64,000 nt of DNA, from contig NC_092525.1 of assembly GCF_037038585.1 (NCBI RefSeq), positions 22,154,867 through 22,218,866 on the forward strand. The letters are read 5' to 3'. The stretch comes from Patagioenas fasciata (Eukaryota; Chordata; Aves; Columbiformes; Columbidae). Both the position numbers and the translations under genes were made by a program. How positions within the stretch are numbered: the first letter of the stretch is position 1; each line of letters opens with the position of its first letter. Below are positions 1 to 13,600 of this stretch, piece by piece. The notes under the pieces were generated by a model. The model did not search any database and was not told where the DNA came from. It saw nothing but the letters and a program-made list of their open reading frames with translations.

Positions 1-3000
1 TCAGCCCATCAATCACTAATTACAACAGTTCACATGGAATACTTCCAAGTATATGTGGAAATAACATATTTCTTTACTGGCAACATTCAATCGTATTTTG
101 AAGTTGCCTCTCTCTACTAAAAAGAAAGGGAATTTAGCCAATTAAAGTATACTCAAGACACACTAGGGGAGAGTGTTGAGGAGGGAGAGAAGATAATTAA
201 GAAGTGTGGTGCATTGTATACAGCTACGGAAGAAATAATTTGGGCTGTAACCCAAATTAACACATACTTATCAGACAGTCATTTTATGCTGGTTAATTTG
301 CAACTGCATTGCTCTAGAGATACTACTGAGAGGAAAGAAGCCACTGCAGATTGTTGTGGCATAAAACATCATTAAAGACATCTTAAAACAGGTTATTGAG
401 GATTTTGCCAATGCCAAGGAAGTTTTGAAGTGTTGAATTGCTGTAATAAATCCTTGTGCAAGAATTAAAACTGGGAGAAAGAAACACATCCCACTAATTC
501 CCAAGAGCTTTTGGCTGCCAAGCCCAATAGAGAAATTTATGGAACTAATACAGTTACTCATATTCTCAGCTAATCTTAATTGATGCCATTTAAATGACTT
601 AATTTCAGTTAAGTGTATTTGTGTCACCTGAATATGTATCCCAATAAGATGGTCTAAATAATTGGCTAAACCATTAAATCCTAGACTCCCTCTGTGCTAT
701 ACTAGCAATTAGAAAATACAGTAACTCTGCAACATTACCATTTGATGAGCTCTCTCTTTCAATTCTACAACAAACAATTATTTTAGTCCCTTTTTAACAA
801 CAGCAAAGTGATTCATAATATTTTCAAAGCAGACAGGAAGCTTCATCTTCAAGCCAGATGGATAGTCTTGGAAATGACCTCAGTCCTTTCTGTGCTTTCC
901 ATAAAAATGAGGTAACTATTAGCAGAAGGTGGCTGATGTGTGCAAGCAAAATGTGTAACCTGGGAAATGAATTGAATCTGGAAAATTCAGGCTGCCTTTG
1001 ATCTTGCCCAGTGCTAAGAACTCCTGTGTCTGTTTTTACTGAACAACCAGGTGTGTTTTTACATCAAGACAGCTCTCATTCATTACCCTCACAGTGGCAA
1101 CGAGGAATTGCTGGTTTTCCCCTCCAGGCACTAAGCTGGCTGAGATCACAGCCCTTCAGCTGAGGACTAAACACAGTGACGAGAGAAAGCACTGTAGTTT
1201 TTTCCATAGGGATGGTACTACTGCCTATCTTGCAGAGGGGATGCACATCTTTTTGCAGTCATAACGGCTGGAAAATGTCTGCTGCATTTGAAAAAAAGGC
1301 CACAAAATAAACAAATGTGATGCATCCATTCACTAAGGGCCAGCTGCAAATGAAATCCATGTATGAAATTTTTCACTTTAACCTATGGTTTCACATACAA
1401 CTAAGGAAGCAATATATGCTCAAAATTACACTCATCACTAACTACTCTGGAGCATACTCATAGATACTTCTAGAATTTGTAACAGTTTGTCCCACAAAAC
1501 CCAAAATGGATGAGATCAATAGAACGGGAAGGCTGGTCACTGCTTAAGTTCAGTTCATGATTCACTATCTCAGACTTCTCATGTGATCTCATGGTCAAAA
1601 GACCACAAAAATGTAAGGTTCGCTTCCCATCTATAAACAGACAAAAAGTGGTTTTCTAATTCAACAGGGTGTTGCATGGTAAGGATAAATCAGCTGAAGA
1701 CTGAGACAGCTACATAACACATTCAATGGGACTCATGATAACCTTGGATTAGCCACTTCTCTCCCTCTGGAAGCAGAAGATCACCATCTGCAATATTCAC
1801 AGGAATTGCCAGGTTCCTGTTTTAAGTGACAAAACCTCAGACTCCGTTATTTAAAATAAAGTAGCAACAGTTGCATCTCCATTGCCAAGAAGATGATGTA
1901 CAGGAATGGATTTGGCACAGCTGAGACTTTTGACAAATTTATGTCACAGTATATTTCAAATATTTTACAGGCTGTCAAAGTAAAATCAGAGCAGTCTGTT
2001 ACTGACGGAGAGGTATTTTGGGGAAGGAATAAAGAAGGTTTCTTCAGAAAGACAGGATGGTGAGTATTGCTAGGGGAAGACGCAGAGTCACTTCTGCAAT
2101 AGAATCAAACCCTCTTTCCTTGCTGGTTCCAAGACGAAAGGGCACCAACAGCTGGAGGTGCAGGGATGGAGCAAGCCACCCCTCTGCTCTCAGAGCTGCC
2201 ACTAAACACAAAGCAGACAGGACTGCAGTATCCACAGGCATCTGTGACTCGCTGCCCACCCCTTCACACCTAATTCCTGAGAACTATTGAAACAGACCAT
2301 GCAGTTAATGGAAGAATTCTTTTCCTTCTCCTATTTCTGATACAATGAAAACTTACTTGTACTCCTGCAAAGACTTTTGGTGGTAAGGCATGGTGTACTG
2401 CCTTCCAAACTAGCATAGAGCATCCTGTCCAGCACAGGAATAAGCAAATATTGTTGCTGAAGCCTTTTCAATTAAGCCATTACAAACCCCTGGTATTCCC
2501 ATGCCACTGGTGATTATAGATGTGCTCGGGGTATGTCACAGTTCTGCTTTTCAGGTTCCATCATAGGAGTTTTTTCTTCTTTAAGATACAGAGTTCTGCA
2601 TCGGTTGTTTTAAAAGAAGTCATCTTTCATCACTAAGAGGAATCTGCGTTTCATTTGGGAATTAAATGTATGCTGGCACGTGTCTGCACACAACACTAGC
2701 TGAAAGCCAGGATTTGACCCACCACATGGAACCTACTGTAGCTAATGGTTGCTTTTGAACTTTCCTAATAAGGATAGAATATCTCTAGCTGCTTCCCCCC
2801 TCCCCCCAGAAGAAGGGTATTTTAATAAGATGGAAAAAGCAGGGAAAGCAAAACAAGAAGTGTTTTGTGTTCACAGATATCTCACATTACATCTGCTACA
2901 AATACTGTATGGGCTAGATGGCAAAACCAAAAGAAAAACAAGACTGACCTTGAGATATTTCATTATGATTTCATTGCTTCTAGTGGTTTTATTGGGCTTT

Positions 3001-4799
3001 ACCACTAAGCTATTAAAAACATGTGGAAATTTTACAGAACTAAGTAAAAATGAGTATTTTTCAACCCTAATCTTCCATCTTCTTTTCCATTTAAATACTT
3101 CTTTTATATCTCATGAGTTTTCTTGAAAACAAACTCAAAGGAGAGAGATTGAGTTAGTCTATATTTTATTGACAATTTAATCAGTAAATCTTTGTTTTAG
3201 GATGAATCGTCCGATCTTCTGTTGTATTTTCTTTGTTTGTTTTAAATAGAAGAAATAATTTCTCTGACATGAAATACTCCTAACCAAACACCTGGAGAGG
3301 AGGACAGGAGGTTTTCAGTTAATCACTGTGGTCAGAGCTAGCACAAGCATAAAAGTGTGGAAAGGAAGACTCAAAGCTCTCCAATGGAGAGAATTTGCAC
3401 TGTGACTGCTCATGCTTAGTTGTTTTCTCACCGGTGCTGCACACAGGATTAATGTTTAACTCCATACCATACTTCCTGCACAAGTAACCTGCAACTCTCC
3501 AGAGTAAATTTCACAAAAGGTATTAGACACTATCTGCCTCCCAGACATTTTTTCGTCCCCTCTCTGAAAGCAGGTGGGACAAATGTGAAAGACTCAGGTT
3601 GTTCCTGCCTGGTTTGGAAGTTGAAGAGTCACTTTGATTCTTCCTGCCTGCTTTACAGAGAAGGGTAGGAACAAGCAAAGTGAGCTTTCCGGTGCCAAAT
3701 TTTTTAAGCTGTGGTGCCTTGTGGTGTAGCAACTCTACTGTCCTCAGCACATTTGTAAAGTGCTTTGAGTTTTATGCTAGTGCTGCATTTGAGTTAAACA
3801 GCCCCGAAAGAGAGGCCCACCCCACAGGAGAGATCTAGAGTGCTATATAAGTAATCAAAGCTAATTTCAATCCTGTAAAAAAAAATACATACCCTAGATA
3901 AAGATTTTTTTTTAAAGCTAATTTCTTTAATGACTGTCAACAAACAGGTAATTATATCCCAAGAAGTAAAAGCACAAGACTCATTCTTGTCTGCAACTAG
4001 AGCTGAAAATACTGCGGATCAATCTAAATTTTTATCGGCAGCAACGTTCTTGATGGTATCATAATCATATGCTAAAAACAGATTCTGGAACTACCATAGG
4101 GAAAACTTGAGATAGCCTGTACAACTGTGCATTGAAACAGCCTTCGCCTGATTCAAAACCATTTAAAGAAGGACTTTATTGATGGACTGTTTAATGTCCT
4201 TGGATACTACTGAAGAATTTTTATGGAAACACTTTGTATACTGGATTATTAGAACACATTTATCATACACTGCCTCCACATGTATCTCACAGCTGGCTGA
4301 CTTTACAATAGCAGTATGAATCAGAGCTACAGGGCACACCAATATTTTCCCCACTAAAGGGAATGGAGTTTCTTTAGGAGATTTACTCACTGTTTTTATA
4401 TTAGCAACATAATAAAGCAATTACAATGATCTCCATAAATTAATTCCATAAGAGGAAAAATCTTGAAAAAACAAGGCTAAATTCGTATTATATAAATATA
4501 TATATATTAAAAAGTTTTTAGAATAACTATTCCCAAACCCAAGGAGACTTACCAATATTACAGAGTGAAATCAATTAAAAGGATATTGGACTATATCATA
4601 GAAGCTTCCCCAGAGGCTGCTTCCCATCAAATACATAAGTTGTAAAATGTGTCTTTGTTCTTGTTACTTTTTTGTAAGCAAAATTTGTAAAAATATTAGT
4701 GGGCTTGGTCAACATGATGACAAATAGCACCGTAAAATAAACTCTCACTGAGCATTATGAACCAATGTCAAAAGAGAACAATCATGAAGCTTTAATCGG
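1..4799. other. Intergenic sequence downstream of PODN
   Basis: This stretch is AT-rich, unique-looking sequence. I see no spliced exon, conserved protein block or RNA gene in it. The open frames here are short and lack codon bias. By recalled human gene order the next gene to the left would be SLC1A7, but I could not find any of its transporter motifs here. Confidence 0.5.
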
Positions 4800-6400
4800 A
4801 CCCTTCCTACCTCCCCGCTCTGTGGGGACCACCAAGGAGCAGAAGAAATGGCAGTTAGGTCCCAGGGAGCAGGACACTTCTCATCCCCACCCACTTTGTT
4901 AATGCGGGTCCATAGCCTCACGTACTTAACCTCTGCTACTCTAGATCCTCAGCCCTTCCAGGAAGAAGTCCCCACTATCCCTTTTGTAAAGCAGTAGAAG
5001 AGGAGGAGGGAGTTTGTACCACAGATGGCTCAGGAGCAGGCCTGCCAGCCCAGCTCTTCAGCACCTGCACAAGTTGGAGGATCCTTTCCCCAATAGCCCT
5101 TTTACTGGAGAACTCTGTAGCATTTACAAGAGGGAGCTAAAGAAAATAATCTTTAAGTCCCCGAAGCTCGGAAGATCCGGCAGATGTTTAACCAGGCATG
5201 GCTGCCTGACCAGAGCTGCTGCGAGGAGGGTGGTTGGCAGCTGCCAGGGGTCTGAGTCGGCCATTCCTGAGGAGCTGCTGCTGCTCCCTCGGGGGAGCAC
5301 TTTGCAGCTTCCTTCCCGCCTCCCCACATCGCCGTTCAAATTTGGTCGAAAGTTTTCCTTAACTACTTTTTCCTTAAAAGAGTATCTACGTACTGTGTGA
5401 ATCATCTTTTTTTCATTAAATGGAACATTTAAATCCCAAACACCACAGCACAGTCTGCATGGCCCTCACCACACCACAAAGGAGCTTGAACCCCCAACCC
5501 CTCACCCTGCCTCCCCCACCAGCAGCATGGCTGCTGCTGTCCTCTGCAACTCACCTGTCCTGCCAGCCGAGGCTGGGGCTGCTGGTCACCCGTGAGGTCC
5601 TGTTGTCCCTTGAAGCAGAGCTTGGAGGGTGCCATCTTGGAGGAGGGAAAGCCTCGGCCTTGAGCCACCACCCTCCCCACAGAGGAGTCGCCATGGCCTC
5701 GCCTCTCCTCTTCTATCTCCTCTCCTCTCCTCTCCTCTCCTCTCCTCTCCTCTCCTCTCCTCTCCTCTCCTCTCCTCTCCTCTCCTCTCCTCTCCTCTCC
5801 TCTCCTCTCCTCTCCTCTCCTCCCCTCCCCTCCCCTCCCCTCCCCTCCCCTCCCCTCCCCTCCCCTCCCCTCCCCTCCCCTCCCCTCCCCTCCCCTCCCC
5901 TCCCCTCCCCTCCCCTCCCCTCCCCTCCCCTCCCCTCGGCAGGACAGCACCAGCTCCCTTGTGAGGCATTTTGCCAGTTAGCCGGGGGAGGAGCCCTCCA
6001 TGTCTGTGCCCATGGGGAGCTGAGGGAAGCAGCCTCCCCAGATCCAGTCTGACCCCAGTTCCTCAGTGCAGGCTCTGCAGCCCCTCCCGGCACCCAGGGA
6101 GGAAATAGGGGCCACTACTCCCTTGTGGGGAGATAAACCTCTGGGGAAGACACAATTATCCGTAACCTTTTTTCTCAGAGGCCCCCAAAGAACAAGCCCT
6201 TGGGGCTAACCCCCAGGGGAGCTGTGTGGAGCAGGAGGGAGAGGAGGGCGTGCAGAGGCGGGAGTGGGTGCCCCAGTCCTTGGGAGAGGACACCATGGGG
6301 ACGAGGAACCCCAAGGAACAGGGACAGCTGCAGAACGGCCCGTCCACATCGCACACACGGCCAGGCTACGTGCCCACCGTCTGAAATAAAAGTTCATTAT
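4800..6400. other. GC-rich intergenic patch around a microsatellite
   Basis: G+C and CpG content rise above the flanks here, with about ten CpG in 5160-5370 and several more in 6240-6360. Open frames of 60-210 codons occur on both strands, but they coincide with the base composition and the pentanucleotide array and match no family I recognise. It could be a weak CpG-island promoter of an unannotated transcript or simply a GC-rich repeat neighbourhood. Confidence 0.4.
5716..5935. repeat. Compound pentanucleotide microsatellite (TCTCC)21(TCCCC)23
   Basis: Twenty-one uninterrupted TCTCC units (5716-5820) pass without a break into twenty-three TCCCC units (5821-5935). The tract is pure polypyrimidine on the plus strand. 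The minus strand is polypurine (GGGGA then GGAGA), able in principle to form triplex or G-quadruplex structures. Open frames through it in several frames are composition artefacts. Confidence 0.97.
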
Positions 6401-9400
6401 CCAGGGGCTATTTCTGGTGCCTGCCAATTTCTTTATAGTTCACGTGCTGTATTTGTACTTCTGTTGCTGTGAAAAATTGTATCCAATCTCAGAAAAATCC
6501 CGTTTTTCCCGTTTTGTGCAGTGTCCTTGTAATCAGGAAACACGTCCTTTAAAAGAAAAACGGCGTATAAACTTGGACCTCAGTTTGCATTCAGACCACA
6601 CATGAATACCAAGCATGTGCAAATGTGTACTTAGGAATACAGTTGTCAACTGAATGCTTTAAACTTCGAGTTTTCATTATCCATACTCTATCTCAGCCTT
6701 ATAAACTTTCTATTTGTCTCTTTCTCAAATCCAAGCAATTCAGGAGAATAAAGTTACAAGGAAACCAAAGTTATTTTGTTTCTTTCTGGCCCATCTTCAC
6801 GGCCTAAGGAGAGGCCATCTTCCCAACTCTCCTCATTTTCACTGAAGAGAATAACAAAGACCCTGTTCCTGGCTCCTGCTCCATTCCAGGTCTGGGCTGG
6901 TGCCACCCACAGCCAAGAAAAATACATGGGCTTAGTCCTGTGGACTCCTCACTCTTCCTCATCATCTCTCATGGAGCTTTTATTCCTTTGAAAGAAAGAA
7001 ACAAACTACCATTTTCATTTGACAATTTTATGTCCAATGTCATTGAAGCTGATGATACCAGATAAACGAGGAATCAAGCCTGTGATTCTGCCTCACTGAT
7101 CTCTTACATTACAATCAAAAGACATTCCTCTTGGGGGGGCACTAAGGCTTTTATTGGGGAGAAGGGGTATCTTTTTTTTTTTTTTCTACTGGGAAACATC
7201 GTTCTCTTTAAAGAGCAGATTCAGTGTGCAACTGCTTCAAAATAAACTTGGAAAAGGGTTTCCTAACTCTACTGGTCTATGAGATATTCTCCTTTCACTG
7301 TAGGTGGGTCTCCTTTGGCAAAGGCTGATGCTTGATTTAAGAAGTTTAACCGTGTACCCATCATCCTGAATTTTCGGGCCCGATTCTACAAGGTGCTAAA
7401 AATGTACCTTCACTCCTGCATTCACCACATCAGACTCTCAAGGGATTCAAAGGGACACTTGACTTCTCACAGAACTGCAGTGTAAGGGACTGAAGTTAAA
7501 AGGTAATTGAACAGTTCTCCATAAAACTGCACAAATCTCCATATTCTCAGCTTGTTCAGGAGCATAATAAATTGATTTGTTTCAGCAAAGAATGGCAAAA
7601 TTTCCACTGCAGTTTGCTGAAGATAGCTAATTGGTTTGATCTATATTCTGTAAACATTTTACACTGAAATCTATCCTGAAAGTCATTTGGAAGGCTACTT
7701 TGTTGCTCAGCTGTATAGTTAATATTAAAAAATAAGGGGTTTTTTGGCAATTTTTAGGGTCAAGCTTTTATTTTTTCAGGAAGCAATCTTTCCTTCTGTG
7801 ATTCATAATCCTGTTGAATTGTCTAAGGTAAGAAATAGCAGCTTGAAATTACTGTCGTGTGCTAAGGGAACCCAAAGGGACAGTGCAGAACTAGAACTTC
7901 TCCATCAGGAAAAACAGCTGGTGAAAAATTTAGCCATATGTGTTTCCAAGTAAATCCTGGAATGCAGTATGCAAAATAACATGTGTTCAATCAGAAACCC
8001 TCAAAGCAGATTAGCTAACTCAGATGAAGAACATCCTAATCAAATAGGTAGCTTGCCATGCAGGTTGTCTTGTCCTTCGTTTCCTTATTTTCCATTATTC
8101 CAACAAGACCTGAGAATACTTAACACCATAAAATAGGTGAGGCACTGTCTCCAGACTTGAACTAAACAAAGAAATTTCTCTTAAACCCTTAATAGTTTTC
8201 TCCTAAGACACCGCACACTCATCTCCTTTTCTTCATAAGTCTCACTTCTGACTCTTCATGTGAATGATACACAATATGTGAAAAATTCTGTCACTTGTAT
8301 TAAACTGCACCCTGTTACTCAGTCTTCTGGACACACCTTCCGAGACATTCACACAACTGCCACATGGGCAAACAAGAGCAAGACAGAAACTTTAGCAAAG
8401 CTCTTGACGGCAGACATACAGCTTTTATATATATATTCACAATAGCAATTGTTTTATCTTAAAACCTTTCTAAAAGAGGCATATACTGCAGGCTTTGGCA
8501 GTAGAGATAAAATACTATGGGATCCAGCCTTACTTTGTTTTTCTCATCCAAATATACACATTGTTATAACAGAGGAATAGTTGCATCCAGAATTATTACT
8601 GCTGCTTGATGACCAAAATGCCTCATATACTGCTCCACACATGAAACAACTGCAAATATCCATCTTCCCTGATCAACAACAGCTTCTTTGGAGTTGGAGG
8701 AAAAGAAAAGAAGCATATACTTGGTTCACTTAAAATGCAGTGACAAAACCAGCATTTGAAGGCACATGTTCAAAACAGTCCCATATTGTTATTACAGATG
8801 GAAACAGTGAAGGAAGAGAAACAGAAGAAACAAAAGCCAGCTTTTGTGAGTTCCAGAGCAATCCCTTGTGATCCTCGGTCTTGTATAAGATGATTTGGAA
8901 GCTTTGGAAAGGCATTCAGGGTCTCTCCCTGAATAGGACACTGTAGCACACTGTCTTCCATGAGCCTGGCCCAGTGCCATGACAGTTTCTATGTGATTCA
9001 TTGCACGTTTTGCTAAGTGTTCTCTGTATATCTTTATAGATATATATACACATAGACATATATGTAATTTTCCATATGCTTTCCTGCAAAACATCAGAAA
9101 AATAAAGTCAGTTACATAATGGAGCACATAACTCAGAATATGCTAAACTTAGTACCTGCTGACATGTCGCACGTGCCCCAAACCAAACCAGAGATGCGTT
9201 GATGTGGAAGTTACATGCGCTCTCAGTCTGTAGACATAAATAATTTCTTCTCTCACAAAGCTTCCAGGAGTTCTAATGTTCTACTTTCCAAGTAGCTTTT
9301 GCCCTTTTCAAGTCCCATCACCTTTCCTGTGCATTAGCACTATTGTTAGAACTTCCTCGTGTCGTTCTCCATGAGAAACTGTTGATTAGGAACAAAACTA

Positions 9401-9968
9401 AACATTTTTTTTTCAAGTTGTAGAGATTAGCTCTCCAAAAGTAGAGAGTAGTGTCTTGAACCTCATCATCTTTGAACATAAAACGCTTAAGAGACGTATA
9501 AAGCAGATCCCTATTGTTCTTATGGAAAAATGCACATTCTCCAACAACATTGTCCCTTCATCTTTTCTTTTGCAGTTGAAAAGAGGTTAAACTAGAGAGA
9601 CTATGTGGCTGTCCAGATTGTTTATGGAATACTTAATATCTTAATTTCAAGGTTACCAGTGTGGAATCAAAGTCAGCAGTTGTCACAACCCAGAACTGGC
9701 CAGAGGCCTTTCAGTGAATCTGGATGAATGGAGCAAGGAACCCTCACGAAGACTTATCTGTAACAAAAACACAGGCTGCCCTGGGCTAGGTATCAATCCA
9801 GTCCTGGAACATCATTTCCAAAAGTGACCTGAAATAAATATTCCAGAAAAAATATGCCAAGTATAGCATTATCTTCCCACTCCAAGTGGTCAGTGATTTA
9901 AGGACTGCTTGAGATAGAAGTCATAATCTCAATGCCATGTGTAACAGACACTGGTAGGTCTATCTTCC
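6401..9968. other. Intergenic sequence with no recognised gene
   Basis: AT-rich sequence with a T-run near 7171-7186 and short open frames only. No exon, RNA gene or well-preserved transposon was recognised. The part nearest PODN could include its 3' UTR. Confidence 0.45.
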
Positions 9969-9991
9969 TTTAATTTGTCTCATCTTTTAAT
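9969..9991 (-). other. Candidate PODN polyadenylation signals
   Basis: Two ATTAAA hexamers on the minus strand (9969-9974 and 9986-9991) lie about 440-460 bases past the PODN stop and could end its transcript. This is motif evidence only; a longer 3' UTR is possible. Confidence 0.3.
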
Positions 9992-10429
9992 GCATTTTCA
10001 GCTCACATGGTCTTCTGCATCAGTAAGCTTCACAGTTTGCTTTCCTTTTGAACTAGCTGCTTAAAAATATAATGAAATACCTTTTCATTTTTTGCTATCA
10101 GAACTAGTACATAATAACTTCCATGTTTACTTATTGTGTCTGCTGTGGCTATAAGTAGAAGCCACTGTGAACAGTCCACTGCCCCTGATAAAACACAGAT
10201 ATATACTGTTGCATTTTAAAAATAATGTATTTTCAACCCTTTTTGATTCTGTAATTCCCAGTCATGTTTTAGTGAAAGTCTTTGAGTCTAGGGCTCAGAT
10301 ATCTACTTGTTATGTTTCAATCATACTTGCAAATTGGAATTATTTATACAAGAGTCTGAGAACTGGGTCCTTGATTTCACTAAACTACAGCCGTTACCTC
10401 CACATGATGTGCTTGTGTGAGTTCACGTT

Positions 10430-10604
10430 TTATCTCAGTTCTTCTTCCTCTTCCTCATCTTCCACTTCTTCCTCCTCTTCCGAGTCATCCTTATTCTTTG
10501 AACTGTTGCTGAATTCAAGGTTCCCTTCAATATCCAGTACCTGTAAGTGCTTTAGGTTTTGGAAGATACTTTCCTTCAGTGCTCCAACTGCAATCTTATT
10601 AAAC
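10430..10604 (-). CDS. PODN: PODN coding exon 9 with stop codon
   Basis: The exon encodes residues 529-586 and the TAA stop. It starts [14 protein letters not shown], has the last repeat ([12 protein letters not shown]), an NSS site and a Glu-rich tail ending LR. The acceptor is TTGTTTAAAG. The acidic tail is typical of podocan and may bind calcium or cationic matrix ligands (inference). Confidence 0.95.
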
Positions 10605-13600
10605 CTTTAAACAAACAAAAAGGCCTTCCTGTTAAAATCAACCCAATTTTATATCCAACACAGAAATGAGAAGACTAGAGGGAAACCATTCCGTAGAGTT
10701 ACTCAAACTTTACACTGACCCAAGCTACCCTAACTTTACACTGACCCATAGCAGCATTCTCGGAGTACTGACTCCTCTGGATGGAGAAAGGAAGGGAACG
10801 CAGGTCCTGCTTAGCCAGCAGGCAAGTGCGGTGACTGAACAAAGTTTGTTCACAGAACTCTGTGTCCTCACAAAGAACCTTGCAGGAAAATACTGCGAAA
10901 TATTAAGTATCTCCCAATGATTTCAAGTTCACTGACAAAGCTTTCAAAAAACTTTTCAAAAAACCGCCCCAGCCCCTCTTCCCCCTTCTATAACTGTATT
11001 CTGCAAGGAAAAAAATCATAATATTGGAATTCCTCCCCCACGAATTCTTCTCAGTATTCTGCTTTTTCCTTCCTAGAGAGGAAAGGCATCTGCTCCATAG
11101 CCTACACTTCAAAGTGTAACGTATTTTTTCATGAGATTCTGTGCCATCCCTTGATATTTTAATTTTTCTCCCACAGAACTCAAAATACCGGTACAAAGTA
11201 TCCCTTTAGAAACAAAGGAACGTGCAATAATTTTTCATCTGTTATTTGTGCTTCCAAGAACATAAATAAACTAATCTGCAATTTAAGAACCTTTCACATA
11301 CGCTGCTTGGTCTGTTACTCTCAAACATGCTTAAAATATATCTGTCTGAAATTCCAGATGTATATTGTTGCTTCACAGCATTGCACTGACTAATGGCCTC
11401 CCATTAAGAAATACAATTTAGCTTGGGTGGAGTTGTCTCCTAAATACGTTAACAAAACAGTTTTGCAAATTCCTTTTTTTCCTCTTTATATAGAAATATA
11501 GAATGTGGTATGTGGTTTCTGGTTGGTGTCCAAGCATTCACTAAAATCTCATATATGTGAGCCGCTGAATAGACAGACTGCTCTAATTTACACCAGACTT
11601 CTCAATTTTATTTGCTTAGTATGGAATCATTCATCCAAAAAGGTATGATTCAGAACTAAAGAGCAGCTTAGTTGCATACAGGCAAAATAAAGCCATATTT
11701 AGTCTTGCGCAGCAGGCAGCCTAGGCTTTTTGAACACATCCATGGGATCAGCTTAACCAAATATTCTGTAGGGGTTCATAAATAACTTCTAAGAAATGTT
11801 CAGTAATGTTCAATCACATTAAAACTGAATATATTATACTTGCCCAGATTCTTGCTTCACTTCTTGTGGTACAAATCTCCTCTTACTTCAGTTACATTAC
11901 TGTGGGTTTACATTATATGTAAAAAGGTCAGTATCTGTCACTTACAAAAACAAAGTCCTCATCCAGCTGACAGAGTAGGAAAAAAACAGAGAAGCTTCTG
12001 AACTTAGTTCCATACCTGTCACACTTGTAACTTGTCATCTGTTTTAGACAAAACCATCAAGGGAATGTGCACGAATTCAAGATTAATCATACATGCCTCA
12101 CTAGAGGGGCATTTTGTCAAAATCCAGGGCTACCAGGCACAGACAAAGCTGTAGTCCTACAAGTGCACTGTAAATTTCTAGTTCACAGCTGAATATTGAA
12201 ACATGACGTAATGTTAAACATGACTTTCCCAGAATTTCTAGCATGCCTGGGCCACTCTAATAACCACAGAAAGGACAAACTCTCCAAAGACAAAGAGCAT
12301 ATTATGTGTATCCATGTCTTTTCTGAGCAGGTGAACATAGTTTCATCATACATTACTATAAACCAAAGTTGCTTATTTGGGAAGTTAGAGATTTAAATAC
12401 TTTCTAAAAAGTAAGCAATTATAAAGTGGATAAAGAAGAAAAAAATCTAGTGTGTAGAAGTGGAAACTGGGTCTTACCTGAGGTAAATCCCCTTTATTTT
12501 GGGTGTGGATTCAAAAGCATTCTCTGAAACCACTGTGATCTTGTTGTTCTGAAGATACAGATACTCTAGAGATTCTGGCAGGCCTGACGGGACAGAAGTC
12601 AGCTGGTTGCCAGCCATGTCTAGTGACTGCAAGAAGAGACAACAAGGGGTCAAATAAATAAAAAATAATATTTAAATATTAGCCGCAGTCCAAAAACAGA
12701 TCTAAGTTTGACAACAAATAAGCTTCCAAAGGATGGCTGTATACACACCTCCCCTTTTGGAAGTTTATCTATTGGGTTTTTATATATACACCCACATATA
12801 AGTCCATAAAACCACAAATATATGTGTATGCGCTCATAAAAAAACTTAGCATTGTAACAGTGCAGAAGTGAGATGTTTATGCAAAGCTTATCCAGGATTC
12901 ATAACATTTGAAAATCATCTGGAAATGGGCTCTATTTTTCACATTGTACTTTGGTGAGGCTGTTTCAGAACCTCTCCCTCTGGTGAGGTCAGGAAAATGG
13001 CAAATACCGTGTGTGCGGGAGAAACTGTAAATCGTCAGCCATGCGGAAAGGCTCAGTTGGAGTTCGTGGTGGAAAACTGAAGTGATATTTACTGTAGCAT
13101 AAAGTAATTTAATCTGCCTCTAATTTGCATCAAGGTAAGTGTGGCCACAACAATTCTGCTCTCTTAGACAACCATTTAGCATCATGATCTCACGTGAGAC
13201 ATCATGATGTTTTCTTTATCTCTGTCCGCAAGCTTTAGCCCACGCCTGCTTAGAGTGAATTAAAAGCAGACTGGGTTTCAGACACGCACGGGAATTCCTT
13301 GGAGGCTGCCACTGCAAACACTTCACTAGCTAAGGCTACGTTACTTAGAGTTACACATAAAAACACCTGGAAATATCCTAACATGGACCAAGGTATGAAG
13401 ATACCAGAAGTAAAGGCCATGATCATTTCTCAGATGAATTTAAAGCAAGGAAATGGATGAAAATAAGTGTTTTGTTATCCTGTACTGCAGTATTTTCATA
13501 GCACCAAGCTGACGTACTAGTCAGACACTCTTCAGAGCTACACTTCTGCAAATGATTGTCAGGTTTTCAGTGGTTTTATTCCCCACGTAATCCCAGTCTG

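Noticed and set aside
5014-5400. 128-codon plus-strand open frame
   Set aside because: It lies in the GC-rich patch, overlaps an open frame on the other strand and shows no recognisable motif or conserved block.
5420-6093. Long open frames of 110-210 codons on both strands around the pentanucleotide array
   Set aside because: Five-base repeats without stops stay open in every frame; there is no domain outside the array and no splice or promoter support.
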